Below, piece after piece: positions 49,300 through 63,900 of a DNA stretch of 64,000 nucleotides. The stretch's first letter is position 1; each line of letters begins with the position of its first letter. A model generated the notes under the pieces. That model did no database searches. It was not told where the DNA came from and was given only the letters and a program-made list of their open reading frames with translations. The stretch spans positions 23,669,120-23,733,119 of the forward strand of contig NC_088778.1 of NCBI RefSeq assembly GCF_954871325.1, written 5' to 3'. The position numbers and the translations under genes were made by a program. This stretch comes from Gordionus sp. m RMFG-2023. Taxonomy: Eukaryota; Nematomorpha; Gordioida; Chordodea; Parachordodidae.

Positions 49300-50560
49300 A
49301 AGTTGATGTTTCCAAATCTTTTTAAAAAACCAAAGGTATGGATAGCATTATAAATTGTGCTTGAAAAGTAGATATTTATTTTAAATACGATGTGATCTTA
49401 CAAAAAATTGCTTTAATAAATGTTTAAAATGCGAGAAAAGAAATTGTGGGTGGAGTAGGATTAGGAAAATTGTGATAATTTTTTAATTTGTGGATAAAGC
49501 ACTTTTAGCGTAAAGTTCTGCCAACGTTAATGGAGGAGATGAAAGCATATTTTAATAAATATAAATAAGAATAACGGAATAACCACGTGTAAATTAAATA
49601 GTCCTAATCAAAATTTTTAAAAAGGCGAGACCCGGCCGATGATCCGGTAAATGCGGATTTTAAAATCTTTAGATTTTTGGTAAACGCCTCCCGATAAATC
49701 CTATCTTTCCCACCGTTTACAAACCATGTAGAGGCTCAAATTATTTTCAAACTAGTCAGCTAATATACAAACTTGAGGCTTGGAAAACACTAAAACTCAA
49801 AAGAACTTTTCCGATCTATTAGGTAGGTTATTGTATTAACTTTTATTTCGGGTTGGGTCGAGTTGAAAAAATATTTTTAATAAGATGGGCCAGTTTGGTA
49901 TTTTTTTTATTGTTTCCTAATCTTTGCCTACATTTTATTTAAAAAAATCAACCCATTTTTTAATTTTTTAATTTAAAAAAAAAACTTACTTTTTCATTGA
50001 TTTCCGTTCTCTGGAGAAATTTCTTATATTTTTTTAAAAATTTTAATCTGAGTTTTTTCCGTTTTGGTTACCTTTACATCTTTTTTAAACCATTTTTGTT
50101 TTTAACTTTATTTTTTATAATTTTCATCTGATTTTGCATTTTCCTTCCCATGTATATTTTGAGTATTTAAAAAAAAATTTAGGCTGATATAAAAATCCAT
50201 CTTGTATTTTAATTTTTTTGCTCACCCAATTATATTTTACTTTTCCTTTTTGAGGGAAAGACACAGCGTTAGGATATTCAACTCGCAATTCTAAATTATA
50301 TTTTAAATCAGTCCTTTTGTTTTTAGATCATGTATTACTATTTTAAGCCATTTCTTAATTTTTAAATCTAAATTATGGTTTTCTCACTTATTGAAAATGG
50401 CACCCTAAACGTTTATATACAATAATATTTGTATATTTTATTTTAATTTTGAATGTAATAAGGTACCATACCCATACTATATAATATGCAATTTAAGCAG
50501 CATTTATAATATTCGTATATATATTTACATGGTAATGTAAAATGTTTGCAATATGTTAAA
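49300..50560. other. AT-rich intergenic region
   Basis: No gene was seen. Small GC-richer islands lie near 49,628-49,660 and 49,850-49,865. A reverse-strand AATAAA near 50,437-50,442 could serve the VAP-like gene. Confidence 0.45.
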
Positions 50561-50571
50561 TAATCATTTTA

Positions 50572-51724
50572 TCACCCAACCCAAAACCAAGAGGCACTTT
50601 TACAGTTTGAACCCTCTTTGCAATTTCCGAAACTTTCATTTTGGGAGCTATCCGAATCGAAAATCATGTTATTCAATAAATATCCGATGAGGCAACCAAT
50701 GATTAGAAAATAACCCATCGCGTTTACTATGTTCCAAACTTTGAACATTGATAACTGTTTCTTAACATTCTTCATTTGGGTCTCATTAATGCAAGCCCTT
50801 CCAAGTTCTTCCTTTAATATTTTCATAATATGGTTCTCTCTTTTTAAAAGTTTGTATTCATGCTTCAGTGGAAACGTCTCTTGGTAGTTGGTCGAAATTA
50901 TTGTGGTTGTCATTGCATTGCTCTCCCCATCAGAAATAGCTTAAATTTTATATTATTTACTAATAGTTAAATTTAAATAAATTATTTTTATTTAGAATGT
51001 AGACCACCAATACCAGGTTAAAAATTTATACTATGAGCCGTTTTACAAAAAGAATACTAAATTCTAAGAGATTTCTGAAATTCCATAACAATAATGATAA
51101 GAGAAAAAGTGATTATTGTTTATGTTTACTTCGGTTTATATCGTGCGAAGCCATTGTATAAGGCTCTGAGTGAGAATCCTTATATTTCGAATATGAGTTT
51201 GATTTTTTGAGGCAACCCGTTGTAGATGAACAACTGCTCTCGCTAACACTGCACGCTCTCCGCGTTTTCTTAGTACGCTTTAAAGCCTTGACGCTACCAG
51301 GATCAATAATAAACACCTTTAAGCATTTTGTAAAAATCAAATCCGGAAACTTGTTTGATAAATCCAACTTATCAGCGCCTAATAAATTTTCACAACCACC
51401 CGAAGAGTTAGTCGTGGCATTTTCATGAGTCTTACTTATCGTTATTATTATCATCTCTTTGATTAAGCCAGATTTTATCCAAAATTGGTCATTCTTTGAT
51501 AATTCTAATATAACATTAACTTTAATCGAGGATTGTGGCGGAATCAATCCACATTTAGGATAAATTTTGCAGGCAATAGGACCATCTTTCAGTTGTATTT
51601 GATATATTATATTTTGAAATGTTTTGTTTTTCAAAAAAATTGTTTTCTTGAGTGATTCATGGTTCCATGGTCCCTTGAATATAAGTTCTTCTTGAGGAGT
51701 TAAAGATAGAATATTGTCAACCAT
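50572..51724 (-). CDS. MSP-domain, VAP-like membrane protein
   Basis: The first exon (51724 down to about 51130) opens with an MSP domain. LSLTPQEELIFKGPW, then FLKNKTFQNIIYQIQLK, then CKIYPKCGLIPPQSSIKVNV match the VAP/MSP pattern of N-terminal strand, bound core and conserved Pro-x-G/x-I-x-Pro loop. A Ser/Arg-rich region follows. A second exon (50939-50572) gives a coiled-coil-like EYKLLKRENHIMKILKEEL, VWNIVNAMG, a membrane segment (YFLIIGCLIGYLL) and a Cys/Ser tail. MSP, then coiled coil, then C-terminal membrane anchor is the VAP architecture of ER contact-site proteins. The splice (donor at 51129, acceptor at 50940) agrees in phase but is my choice. Without it the first exon would stop at 51113. 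The post-membrane tail is longer than in classical VAPs. Confidence 0.7.
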
Positions 51725-54122
51725 AAAAAAGAATACTATATTAATTTTTTTTAAATCGACATTCTCCGAAAAGCGTTTATTAATTATTTGAACTCGTAAG
51801 ATCTTAGGTTATAAGCATTATAAGTAACAAATAAAATGTTTAGGAGGAATCACATTATGATTGTTGAATATATTGTTAAGACATCATATTATTCTAATTT
51901 AATTCATTCATATCTCATAGAGGATAGCATGTAAAAATTTATCGGGAAATTTTTTTTAATAGAAAGTCGTCTAAAGACTTGCATGAACTTTTAATGCCAT
52001 TTTTATTGTTCCTAGGTATCAAATTTATTATTGTGTAATTCAACCTGACAGGCCCTATTTAGTAGCCAGAACATTATAGAACCATATATTCCAAACCCAT
52101 AATTTCTAAATGATAACCTGTTTGCCCCTCTTTTTTGACCAGACCAAATTTAAAATAATTCTGAACTAAGACTCATAAACGATTTCTTTCAAATATTATT
52201 GATTTGTAGCGAACTCGGTGACATTTTTGTCAGGTCAAAATCCTTGTCTGAACGTTTTACCATCCGAGGTCGAGTGTAAAGGCTCAAAATCCCATAAATA
52301 TTGAAAGAATCGAAAAATTATTTTTAGGTTAATAATAATATTGATTTTGAGAAAATAGTGAGGAATCGAAATTTATTCTTAATTATAATTTTTTATTTTA
52401 CTTTAATAATTTATCAAAAACAGTATATAAAACTATACAAATTTTTTTTTTAAAAACATAAGGGGAAGAAAAAAGGCACTCAATGAGAACCGAGGAAACA
52501 TACTATTTGTCTCGGAACACTGTGATTTGAGTTGTTAACATTTTTAAAGAGGATCCATGATCTCTATTAATCTGAATTTTTTTTAACTTAAAATCTTTAA
52601 AAAATGATATCCGGTTGGGGGGGGTGGCTTAGAGATACATTAGTAGAAATAACGATTAGGACAGAGTAAAAATCTGAAAAGTCGTGGTACTTTCCAATTT
52701 TTGACCTTTTTATTCTAATGATCAAATGAATGTTTGGGTTAGATGTAAACAGGGAGACACAATTGAAATCTCAAATAAGGTGTTCCTCTAAACCGAGGAA
52801 TATGAGCCCATCTGGTATTTTCCAATCAGACAGGGATAGGTAAACGTGTTACAAGAAATTTGAGAGTTAACAATGATGATTTATTTCTATTCGTTAGACA
52901 AATAATAAATAATCTCTCTTTTTATTCTATTTCTATTACTTTACTCCTATTTTTTTTTCTTTATTCCTCTTAATAAACCTCCATGCACTCGTCACTTTTT
53001 AAAAAAAATCATATAACCCTTCCCTGCCTAGTTGTTTCTTTTATTCCCTTCTTCTAATTTTGTTATTCTAAAATATCTACAGAGTTGTCTAAAAAAATTT
53101 ACACACTATCATTTTATTTATAACTTAAAATTGTATATAATCATTAAATTAAAATTGAAAATATTTTTTAAAAAACATGATAATCTTTTATATCTAACAA
53201 GGAATAATAATATTATATATCAATTATAATCATGGGAAGACTTAGATTTATTTAAAATAATATACAATATAAAATCGTTGAAAAGTTTTTTGGAGACCAA
53301 ATTTTAAAAGAACGTTATTAAGCGTGAGCCAATAAATCATTGTGTTTGAGAATATTATTTTCATAATTGATGAAGGTATATATTTTTCTTTAAAAAAAAA
53401 TTATTTTTGATCTTTATTTCTTCAAATGTTTTTCAAATATTTAACCGAAATTGTTGGATAGGAAAGAAGCCAAAACTTTTACATATTTATAAATAATTAA
53501 AAATAGGAAAGAAAAAAAATAAAAAAATTCAACTTGGAATGATTGGTTGAGCAATTTCAAAAATATATCAAACATTATTAGTGTCATATAAAGCGGGTAA
53601 CATTTTAGTAATTAATTATTAAAATAATATGCATACAAAAAAATATATATTATAAAACCCTGTATCACATTTTGAAGAATTTTTTTTATAAAGAATATTT
53701 ATAATTACAAATTAATTATTATATTTTCTATTTCTTCAAAAAAAAAATTTATATATATATATATATTTACAAAATTTACATTTTATCACTGGGTTAAATA
53801 TACTATAAAATATGGCTTTAACCTTGCATAGAAACGATACGATAACAAAAAATTAGTAAATTATTTAATTGCTGTATAAACTACTTTTTCTTCTTGGTTT
53901 TTAAGCATTAAGCAAAATGTTTCCAATCTTGAAAGCACAGTCTTTTCTGAATATGCTTTTGATATTTCATAGGGCATTATAATGTCGATGTTTTAAACGC
54001 AATTTTTGATGAATTAAAAGTGAATGATAAACTTTTCATAATAATTATTAATATTATTTAAAAAAACGTGACAATAAATATTTTATATTTAGAAATATAA
54101 ATAATCAAAATAAAATTATCGG
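51725..54122. other. AT-rich intergenic region
   Basis: About 2.4 kb between the VAP-like gene and RECK. No supported gene, with G-run and poly-A stretches only. Confidence 0.5.
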
Positions 54123-54949
54123 CTATAATTTAATCATAGTTATGATAATTAAAATAATATAATAATATTTTATATCTCCGAGGTTTAAAGAGAGTAAGGA
54201 TGTTGTTGCTTTACTACTAACACTAACGGATGCATAAGATGTCCTAACTTTAGCTCCCAGTAAAATGGGCATAGGAAGTTCCGACATTAAAGTGGGATTA
54301 TGAGAACTTATAAGAGCCGATAACCTACGAGCTTCCCTATTACAAATTTCAACGTGTAAAGGGGAAGTAGGAAAGGGAGATTTGGATAGAACTACGAGTT
54401 TTTCCTTGTCAATTAATCTTTGGCTATGTAAGGTGTGATTTGTGTCCAAAGATTTGCCTTCTTGAACTAGTAGAATAAGGTTTGGGGAATCCGTCAAATC
54501 TAGGTTCGAACTTATAAATTGTCTCCTTTTAGACTCGATGTTGTCGACTTTCTCAGAGTCTTGAATTTTAGCATCATTTTTGGAGTCAAAAAGGCTCTTT
54601 TTTAAACTCTTCAATGCTAAATATATCATGTTACGGCCTTTTTCAAAATTGCCAACAAAGCGCGACTCTTCATTTTCCCTCTCTTTAACCCTATCGTCAC
54701 CTTCTCTTTCCCGTTTCTTTAACGAAATATGATCCGATATTTTAGCCATGGATAATGGACTTAAAATGGGAGCAACTAGAAAGACTAAATCTTTCTCTAA
54801 GCTTAGATATCCATACAAATCGCATTCAGAAACCTTCAAATGTCGTCTAAGTTTAGCCGTGATCTGATTTACCGTTATAGGTCCAAACTGAGTTTCCTGA
54901 GCTAAGCTATTAACTATCTCCTGGCTGTATAATACCCTTATTTCAGCAG
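54123..54949 (-). CDS. RECK: RECK last exon: C-terminal domain and hydrophobic tail
   Basis: AAEIRVLYSQEIVNSL, then QITAKLRRHLKVSECDLYGY, matches human GMLRVLFDKEKLDTI and ILQKIRMHVSVPQCDVFGY. EICNREARRLSALISSHNPT matches EACNKEAEKIESLINSDSPT. About 110 charged residues are inserted between these two blocks. The protein ends with a short hydrophobic run (YYYIILIIITMIKL), which could be a GPI-attachment signal, though shorter than usual. Confidence 0.93.
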
Positions 54950-57900
54950 CTGATGTATGTTTTTTTTTAAAAAAAAATGAGTTAAATATTGTGTTAAAAT
55001 TCACGATTAAAATAAAAACTTCTAAAGCTGAGAAATTTATAATAAAATAATATTAATATATATATTTATTATTTTAAATATTAAAGAATAGCTATTACCG
55101 CAAACTGGACAACAAGCTCCGGGGGGTGTAATGCCCATGCAGCTAATAGTGTACTTTTTCTTCCTATCTCCCCTTTTATTGCTCTCTTTATTATTTAATC
55201 TTTCATTCCAATCTCTGTTTCCTCGATTTTCGAGATCACTTCTATAAAAATCCATGTTTTCTTCCGTGAGATAAACTGTGTTTTTAACATTCTCGCATAA
55301 GGAATTTCTTCCTCCCGCTCCTCCTACGTTGATTGGGCAAGTTGATTCGACTTGGTTAAAATCAAAATTAGAATTGGGCATCAGATTGTCTAACATTATA
55401 GATTGAGATCCATATGAACCTGAACTTATAATTCCAGTAGTTAAGCAAGGACCGGCATAATCAATTAACGCCCCATTAAGAGAGGCTTGACATTCGTCAT
55501 CGTACGTTTCCCCGTTATAACCACACACTGGTTCTTGGCTTGTATCTATTTGTCTATACAATTGACTTAATAGCGGCTGGGGATTCATCTGGCTAAAATC
55601 ATTTTGGGTGTTTGAAAGGAAAGATAATTTGTACACGTTCTGCTTTTGGATATAAGGGTTGTATTCTGATCCTGAGGTTAGTCTGGTGTAAGTTTCAAAG
55701 GGCAATCTCTTGAGGCACTTTGTAGTTCTGATAGCTTTTTTAAAAAATATTCTGGAACTTATATTAGTTATATGAAATTCAAAAGAAAAAAAAAGGTATT
55801 ATATAATATTTTGCAATCACCATAATTAAAAAATAACGATCCCATTATAGTTTGTGCTTACATATAATTAATGTAATAGAGAGTAAAATTTTAAATTCAT
55901 TATCGATATTATCTTTATTATATAAATAATATTTAATTTTTTAATTATAAAATTTTTTTAAATTTGTCTAGTTAATTTATTTAAGCTATTGCCATTTAAG
56001 AAAAAATAAATATTCGAAATTTACAATTAATAATTCAAATATGTTTTAGTTTTTTATAAACAAATAACTCACTCATTTTTTTAAGTTGAAATATTGATAA
56101 ATTGAGAATATTTCTCTAAAAAAATTAAAATTTATCAATTATTTCAAAACTAGTTGGCGCTACCTACATCTATAAAAACTAACAACATTTACAGTATTTA
56201 CATGATTTATTTTTATAGCGTTTTTTAAAATTCACATGTGCTCTTTTTCAAAACAAAGAAAAAGGTTGTATAAATGAAAAATAACATGACAAAAAATTGC
56301 ATTAACAAAATTTAAATAATCCTTATAATTATCTTAAAATAAATTAGTGGCGTACCCAAGGAGTAATAAAGTGGGAAATTTCCCTACTCATTGGAAATTT
56401 GTCTGTTCTAGTAAATAACATATTAAAGCTAGTATAAATGTTATAAAAATATAATATAATATAGCTAAAGATCTATAATAGCAAGTTTTAAAGACCTCCG
56501 GTAATATTTATGGCAAAAACCACCATCTAATAGTACCCCCCCCCCCAAGTAAACGTATAGATTAATTTAGAAAAAATTTGCTTATAAAATTAAACATTAC
56601 ATTTCCTATTACAATAAATATGCATAAAGAAAACTAAGGATGACTTCAAACGTAATCATTTTCGTTACTATAATGATCAGTTCTATATATACGTATTATA
56701 AATCTATGATTATTATAATATTATTTTTTTGAGTTACAACTTACAAGTTTGAATCGACTCGGAGGTGTCTGGTAAAAATAATTTGTAATCATGATCGCGA
56801 AATACGGAACAAGTTGCATGAGATCGGCCTGCATTTTGGTTCGAACAATCCAGGTTCTTGTTAACTATAAAATTCCAAGGATTAAAATGTTTAAAAAACC
56901 AAACAAAATAAACATGGGTATAGATAAATAAAATTAATTTTAAAACCGTCCATATTTTATATTTAAAAGAAAATTAAGTAAAATCTGTTACTAGCGATAA
57001 CTTTTTTTAGATGAACAATATCTGATATAAATTAAAATTTATTAATGTAAATTATAGAGCATGTGTATGCTTAAAGCAAGGGTGCCGAACTAAATGACGA
57101 AACCGAAATAGCAGTTATAATTTTGCGAACTGATATATATATAAAATTAACAAGGAGAGAAAGAATAGTCATAAATACTATGGAACCCGGTTTTTGAAAT
57201 TATAATTATTTATTTTAAATGATGGACATAATTTAAAAAGTTTCATTTCTTATAAACAAAATATCCAAATTACTATATTAAAATATTATTATTCGTGTTT
57301 TTGGGGGAATGTGTAGTCTTAATTCCGTTTTAATTAAATTATAGTTTATGAATTGGAATATAGTAATAACAATTCTTTAATAAAGTATATATTTTTATGT
57401 GGTTTTGTTACTTAATTTGTTATTTTATTTTTTAAAATATTATTTTTTTATTAGATTATTTAGGACTCAATTAAATAATATTTGAATATGATAATAAACT
57501 TTGAAAATCCAACACTTATAAAAACCGGAACGAACCGGCATGGATTTATAAATCGGTATAAACTGGTTTGAATTAGTTTACAGATTACCGTAAGATAAAA
57601 CTAAAAGTTTTAAAATATGAACTGAAATGCGACTGAACCACTAATCAAATATTAAATAACTTACGGCACAAATATTGCGGACAAGTGGAAATGGAAATTT
57701 TGATGTTATTGTTATCAAAATGGTGTCTATTGTGTTTTTCCGATATGAATTTAAGATTATCGATGGAAGATGATAGGCAAACTTGCCTTAAAGGTACGCA
57801 AGCTAAATTGTTATTATCGCCGGTTGCGTCATTTTTCTTAAAAACGATTACCTTATCATTCTTGTAAACGGAATATTTTACTCCACAAGGATCCATATAA

Positions 57901-60900
57901 TCTAATTCACTCAAAGGTCTACACACATCGGCTAAAGCGTTTGAACCAGAGCTAGGACAGGCACCATATTCGTATGAGTCAGGGGTTAAACCGGCACATC
58001 TTAAAAAACAAATGTATTGATCAATGTTTGTGCGAGTTTGACATTAGTACAAAATTATATTCATTCAGGAAAATTGTGAAATCAAGAATCAAGGAGAGTT
58101 TTAAAAAGGGAAAATGAATTAAATAAAATATGTATTTATTTAGTTTTATTTTATTTGGTTATGATAATAAATATCAGTAGGTTATAAGAAAATGCATGAA
58201 TAAAGCTCAGCTAAATATTGAATTAAATTAACTAATTTCGATACCCTTGAAATCAAGTATAAAATAATCCTTTCGTACTTTGCCAAACAAGAGCTATGGT
58301 AGGTTTTGCCATTGGTAGCACATACCGGAACGTAATGATGGGGGCAATTGCAAGGGAGACCCGTGTAACTTAGTTTTTCTTCCTCCGTCCAAAAGATGGA
58401 TGGGCAATAACGGAGTGTGCACACGACTTTACCGTTATGGCACGAACAAAAATTGCAATCCATCGTGAATTGAGATAGGTGCACTTTTTTTATGAGTGAA
58501 GATAAAATGTTATTTATATTTTAAAAATTTGGTAGAAAAAGATTATATACTGATTTTTTTTTATATTTTATTGCATTAAAAATTTATAGTATACTCTTAA
58601 CGCTATCCTGAATCCAACAATGGTTGATACCATAACAGTTAATGGAATGACAACGAATTAAATCGTTTTTTCTTATGGGGGAACACAGGCAGACCCTGTG
58701 ACAATTCAAACCTTTTCCATTAATCGGCAACTGAACGAAGGAGCCATGAGGTATGACGAATGAAGAAACTTCTCCCAAGGTGCAACCTAATATATAAAGT
58801 TATTTCATTTTTGTAAATGAATTAATTATTGAAATGATGCAAAGTATATAAATGCGAGAATTATTTTATTTTTTTTAATTGAGTTAAAAACGCCTATGAG
58901 CCAATAACAAAAATTTACCAGATTGGCAAGCGTATCCTCCTCGCCGTTCTATAGTTGTATCGATATTAGAGTAATGTTGATAATGTCCATTTCTTAGTTT
59001 AATATCTCCATTATCTTGATGGTGATAACTCTCACTAAATGCTCCCCTAAGCTTTCTCTTCCCGAGGTTTCTTTCCACAATTGATCCTTGTCCATGTTTA
59101 TTTGATTCATATTCTTCTTTACCTTCTTTAATATGGTCCGTTTTGGCACGAGAATAACACTGTTGGGCACTGAAAGGTAATTCAAAATAACCTGTCGTTT
59201 GAGTATCCTGCGAATTAGATAGCATCATATCGAGTTCAGTTGGTAAGGTATTCGCGCAAGTGAGGCTTCTATCTATAACACAAACTGATTCTTTACGGCA
59301 TACATTGGCCTCAGTCGATTTAGTACAAGGATAGTTTGAATGGAAAGCGAACATAGATTTTAAGATATGGGAGAAAGGAGGGCTGACCAGAGGCCAAAAT
59401 ATTGATGAAGCATAATGATAACTACCGATCATAGTTGACGGTAAATTATTGTAAGGGTGTAAAGACGAACTGTACACGGGTTTATTATCGTTAAATATTG
59501 CGCTGTATAGAAAATTAGTATCAGTATGAGAATATAAGTCATGAAGATTATTTGTAGGATCATTTATGTTCGCGTTGAAGGGATTGGTGGGAAATGTCGA
59601 ATCTTTTTATGTATTTTGAAATAAATAATCGTCAGGATAGTTTTATGATTATAAAAGTATAATCTAAAAAATTTTCTTAAAATCGACTATAACTATAATA
59701 ACATTTTGAAAGGATATTTTAAACAAGAGATAATTTCAAAGTATAATAGTTTTATACTCATATATTCTGATACAGATATGCATGACTGTTCTGGGTCAAC
59801 GGGTGAAAGTATGTTGCAAAGACCTTCTGGACTTTGCCCAGGCATCAATTTTTCACGATTTAAGCATTTATTTAAAATTTTGATACAATCTGATCTGAAT
59901 CAATAATAAATATTATTATAATTAAATTACCATTACGTTTAATGTAAATTATTTAGGAAATTGCGATTCCGACAATAGAAAAAGTACTGGCAATGAATTA
60001 TCATAACCCGAAGCTGTATTTTAATAATGTTATACAACGTTAATAAAATAATGGCTAGCGATTTTTTTTAAATTTAAATACTTACATTGATATAATTGTA
60101 AAATATCATTAAATAAATGAATGCCATTTATAACTATAAAAACCTGCAAATTAAACTGGTGTGACTAATAGGATGACAGGGCTTAATCTCTAATACACAG
60201 GCTATAGCTCTCCATTGCTCTGGCAAGCATTCTTTGATATCAAGGACAGGTATATCTAAAGCAGGCAAGCTTATGGTGGATGCGGAAAACCAAGATGTTA
60301 TCAGCTCGTGGGCGGAATTATCTGAGGCTAGCTTACAAGAACGGTAAAGTTCTAGAGGCCTGTGATTAAACAGATGGCCGCAAAATGGTAGATGAATTGA
60401 GCATCCCAATGTGCATGGTTCATCCACTTATAGTTTATTTATATTTTAAAATCGTGTTAACTAATAATTGTATTTATTTATTAAAATCGTGTTAACTAAT
60501 AATTGTATTTATTTATTAAAAATTAGTAATATTCATTGAAAATATTATTTTTTTTGATAGGCATTTTTAACAGTAAAGGGGTCAGGTTTGGATGTGTCAC
60601 TCTAGCTACAATATATTTTTTGAGGGAGTCTGATCTCAAATTATGGTTTAGAAAAGGTCCCATCCTATCTAAAGTAAAATAATCCGATTATAAATATTTT
60701 TACTCTCTTTCTTTCTTTCTTTTAAGATTTATAAAAGCAGTAAAAAAAAATAATTTAAATTTTTTCCGAGATCTGAGTCAGACTCAATCTCGGTTCGAAT
60801 AATTTCATGCAAAATTGCGAAAAGTAATAGAAATTTTTTAAATAATTAAGGATGCATTTATAATCTGCATTAGTTAAGAATAGCCCAATATGTATATATA

Positions 60901-63900
60901 ATTGGATAGAATTCATATTTTTTTTGGTAATATATGGTGTCGATCTGTCATATAAAAATCCTGCTTCTGGCAGAATTTTACTATATATCGTATTTTGCAA
61001 TATTTATTTATTATTACATACCTTCGGATAAACAAGTTATTAGATTCGTTTCCACTGGATTATATTGGCAATGCTCGCTGAAATCGCTCCAATTGTTGTT
61101 AGCCTCCAAACTGTAGGACTAAGTAATATTATATTAAAAATTTATCTATTAGCAGATTCTATAAAATGGTTAGTATAATATAATTAAATCAAGTATAATT
61201 TTTTTTTTAAAGATTTTAGATCTATTCCTAGAGCTTCTGTTTATTCATATATAATGCGATATATTTTTAATTAATCATATAAAGACTACAGTGGCATCAC
61301 TAGGGATAGGTCATTGAGAGCTAGAGCCCCTCCAAAAAAAATCAAAAATACAAATCTTGAAACAAAATAATTTTCAAAAAAATGGTTTATATTTTAAAAA
61401 TATTTTGACCACCCATTGAGCTCTGAACCCTGATATATTAGAATAATATTTAAACTTATGACAAATTTTACGGAAGCCTAAATTCAAAAAACTATCGAGT
61501 ATAGTTAAATAGAACTGTTTAAAATACAAATTCCCACTTATAACTTTAGTGCATAGATCCACGCAAGTTTGGGTAACTGCCTTTAAACAACATTGCAATT
61601 TAACGGCGTCCAGACCTGCTATATCGAGCTTAGACGTTTGGTGATAATGATGTTTGTCGTACAGCATACCGTTTTCTTGGTGTTCCATGGAACCCATCCT
61701 GTTTTGACTTTAAATTTTGAATTACATATAATAGTTAATGCATTACATAATCTAAGATCGAGAAATTTCCGAAACATCGTTTCATAAAATGATATTTAAA
61801 CCTCATAAAAATTACATTGTTTATAAAATTTTAAATTTTTTTATAATCTATAACCAGATCGGAAACTGGACGAAAAATGTTTCTTCTATTTCCGGCTTAA
61901 AATTTTTTTAAAGTTTCTGTATCCTATCTTAAAATTTGTCGTGATTCTGAGGGTTCTAGCACCTGGTTCCAATAAAGAAACATTCTAACATTAATCACAC
62001 AACAAACAAGTTAGAACTTTTTAAAATGGATTCTGGTTCAGGTTCTAATATATTTTAAAAGAGCTTTCTTTCTCTCTTTGATTCGAGGTTGTGGTTTAGC
62101 AATTTATCCCTAATCTGAGATTTCCAGGTTCCGGTTCTAAACTCTGTTTATATGACATGATAAAATTGCGTAAAACCTATCGCCATTATTCCTAAGCCTA
62201 AACATGTCATTGTCCTCCTCGTCCATTCCATTATAATCACTTTTGGAGGAGCCAGATTTCAAGATAAGGTTATCATTATTTCCTTCGCCATTATTCAAAA
62301 ACATATGCCGATTAATGCCATTATGAGCCATATCCTGTTGATCTAATATATAAGATTCATCTCCATCTAGGTTCCTAGTATCTAATGATGCGTCGTTATT
62401 ACCGCTAACATCGGAATTTAGTATGAAGCATTGCCAAAGTAAATTCTAGGGTCATTACATTTATTTGCACAAATTATATGGAATAATGTAATTGTATAAT
62501 TTAATATGTAACCTTACAAAAATGGAGATAATTGTATTTTTACACTCTATTTATAAGCTAAATGGAAACTAGTTGGCCTTAAAATTAATAATTTTAGTTT
62601 GCCACGAAGGTAAAATAAAATGTAATCAATATTTTATACATTTGGTAAAGTGGGTCCACACACTTCATTCAATTTATCCACTATTTCTTGTTCGGTAGTG
62701 GAGTTAAATAGTATCTCCTTACATTTCTCCCGACAAGTTGCGTTCGAAGATTCCTGACAACATTTTAAATCTGAATTATTATATAAATTAAAATAGTTAA
62801 ATTTCTTAAATATTCATAAAATATTCTCAAAATTATGATTTTGCCCTCGTTGAAGGAAAATTAAATTTATTAGGGGAGACCAGGGTAAAGAGATTGACGC
62901 AAACAATTTTTTAACCTTTGAGTATAAAAACCTTAAATTTGGTATGAAGATGTTTTTTATATCTAATTTCTTACCTACTTTTCAACTTTCCTGGCGTGAC
63001 ATATTTCTTTAAAAATTCCTTTTTTTTACCCAAAAATTATAAAAATAAACCCTCTAGTTTATTTTGCTTTTAGCAAAATAATATGTATTCCTTAAGGTCA
63101 TAGATATATTAGTCACGCAATAACGATTTGTATACACCTTTAGGTAAAGTTGTCATGGGTAAAACGGCAAAAATGTTCCGTTTGATTAAAGCTGTAAAAA
63201 AATAATTTTTAAATAATAACGTTTACACTTAATAAAAAGATACTTTAGCATTTAATAAATAATTTATGTGTTATTTGGGATATAATTTTAAAAATAATCG
63301 TAAATAAAGCCATTTTTGGTAAAATAATTTCCACTCCGGTATTGAAATGATTTTATATTTAAAAGGAATGAATAGATGTCAAAATTGAAATATTTTGTTC
63401 AAAACAATAGTTATGCTCAATTTTATTTTAACAATTTTACCCTGATTCTCAACTATTTTGGGGTATGGGGTAAATGGCGCACTTCACATAATTAATCATT
63501 GCTTCTAAATATTATAGGTAATCTTGCGTCTGAAGGATTTGGCTACATATAAATATTAATTTGTTCTGTTTTGTTTCACAATTTAATGTAAAAATGAAAA
63601 ATAGCAATCGTTTCACCCTGATCTCGTCTGTCTAAAATTCATATAACAATAAAGCATTCTTATTTTAACCCCCCACCCCTCCCATTCTTTCTTATAATCG
63701 TTAAGCACTATGATATTCAGTTATTTTATAATATTCTTCCGCAGCAACCACGTTACCCGTTCCAATCGATACCTTCATTTTAGTTTGCATAATTAGCATC
63801 GCAACTATTTTATTAGTATATATTCTAAAAATGATATACTTTCTACTGGGTTACGTGCCGGAGTAGTTTTAGTGTAATTTTGAATGCATCTTAAAACGTG

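Noticed and set aside
51207-51428. Plus-strand frame of 73 codons opposite the VAP-like exon
   Set aside because: It is the antisense shadow of the MSP-containing exon.
59706-59906. Plus-strand frame of 66 codons
   Set aside because: It overlaps a RECK exon on the other strand, whose translation matches RECK residue by residue.
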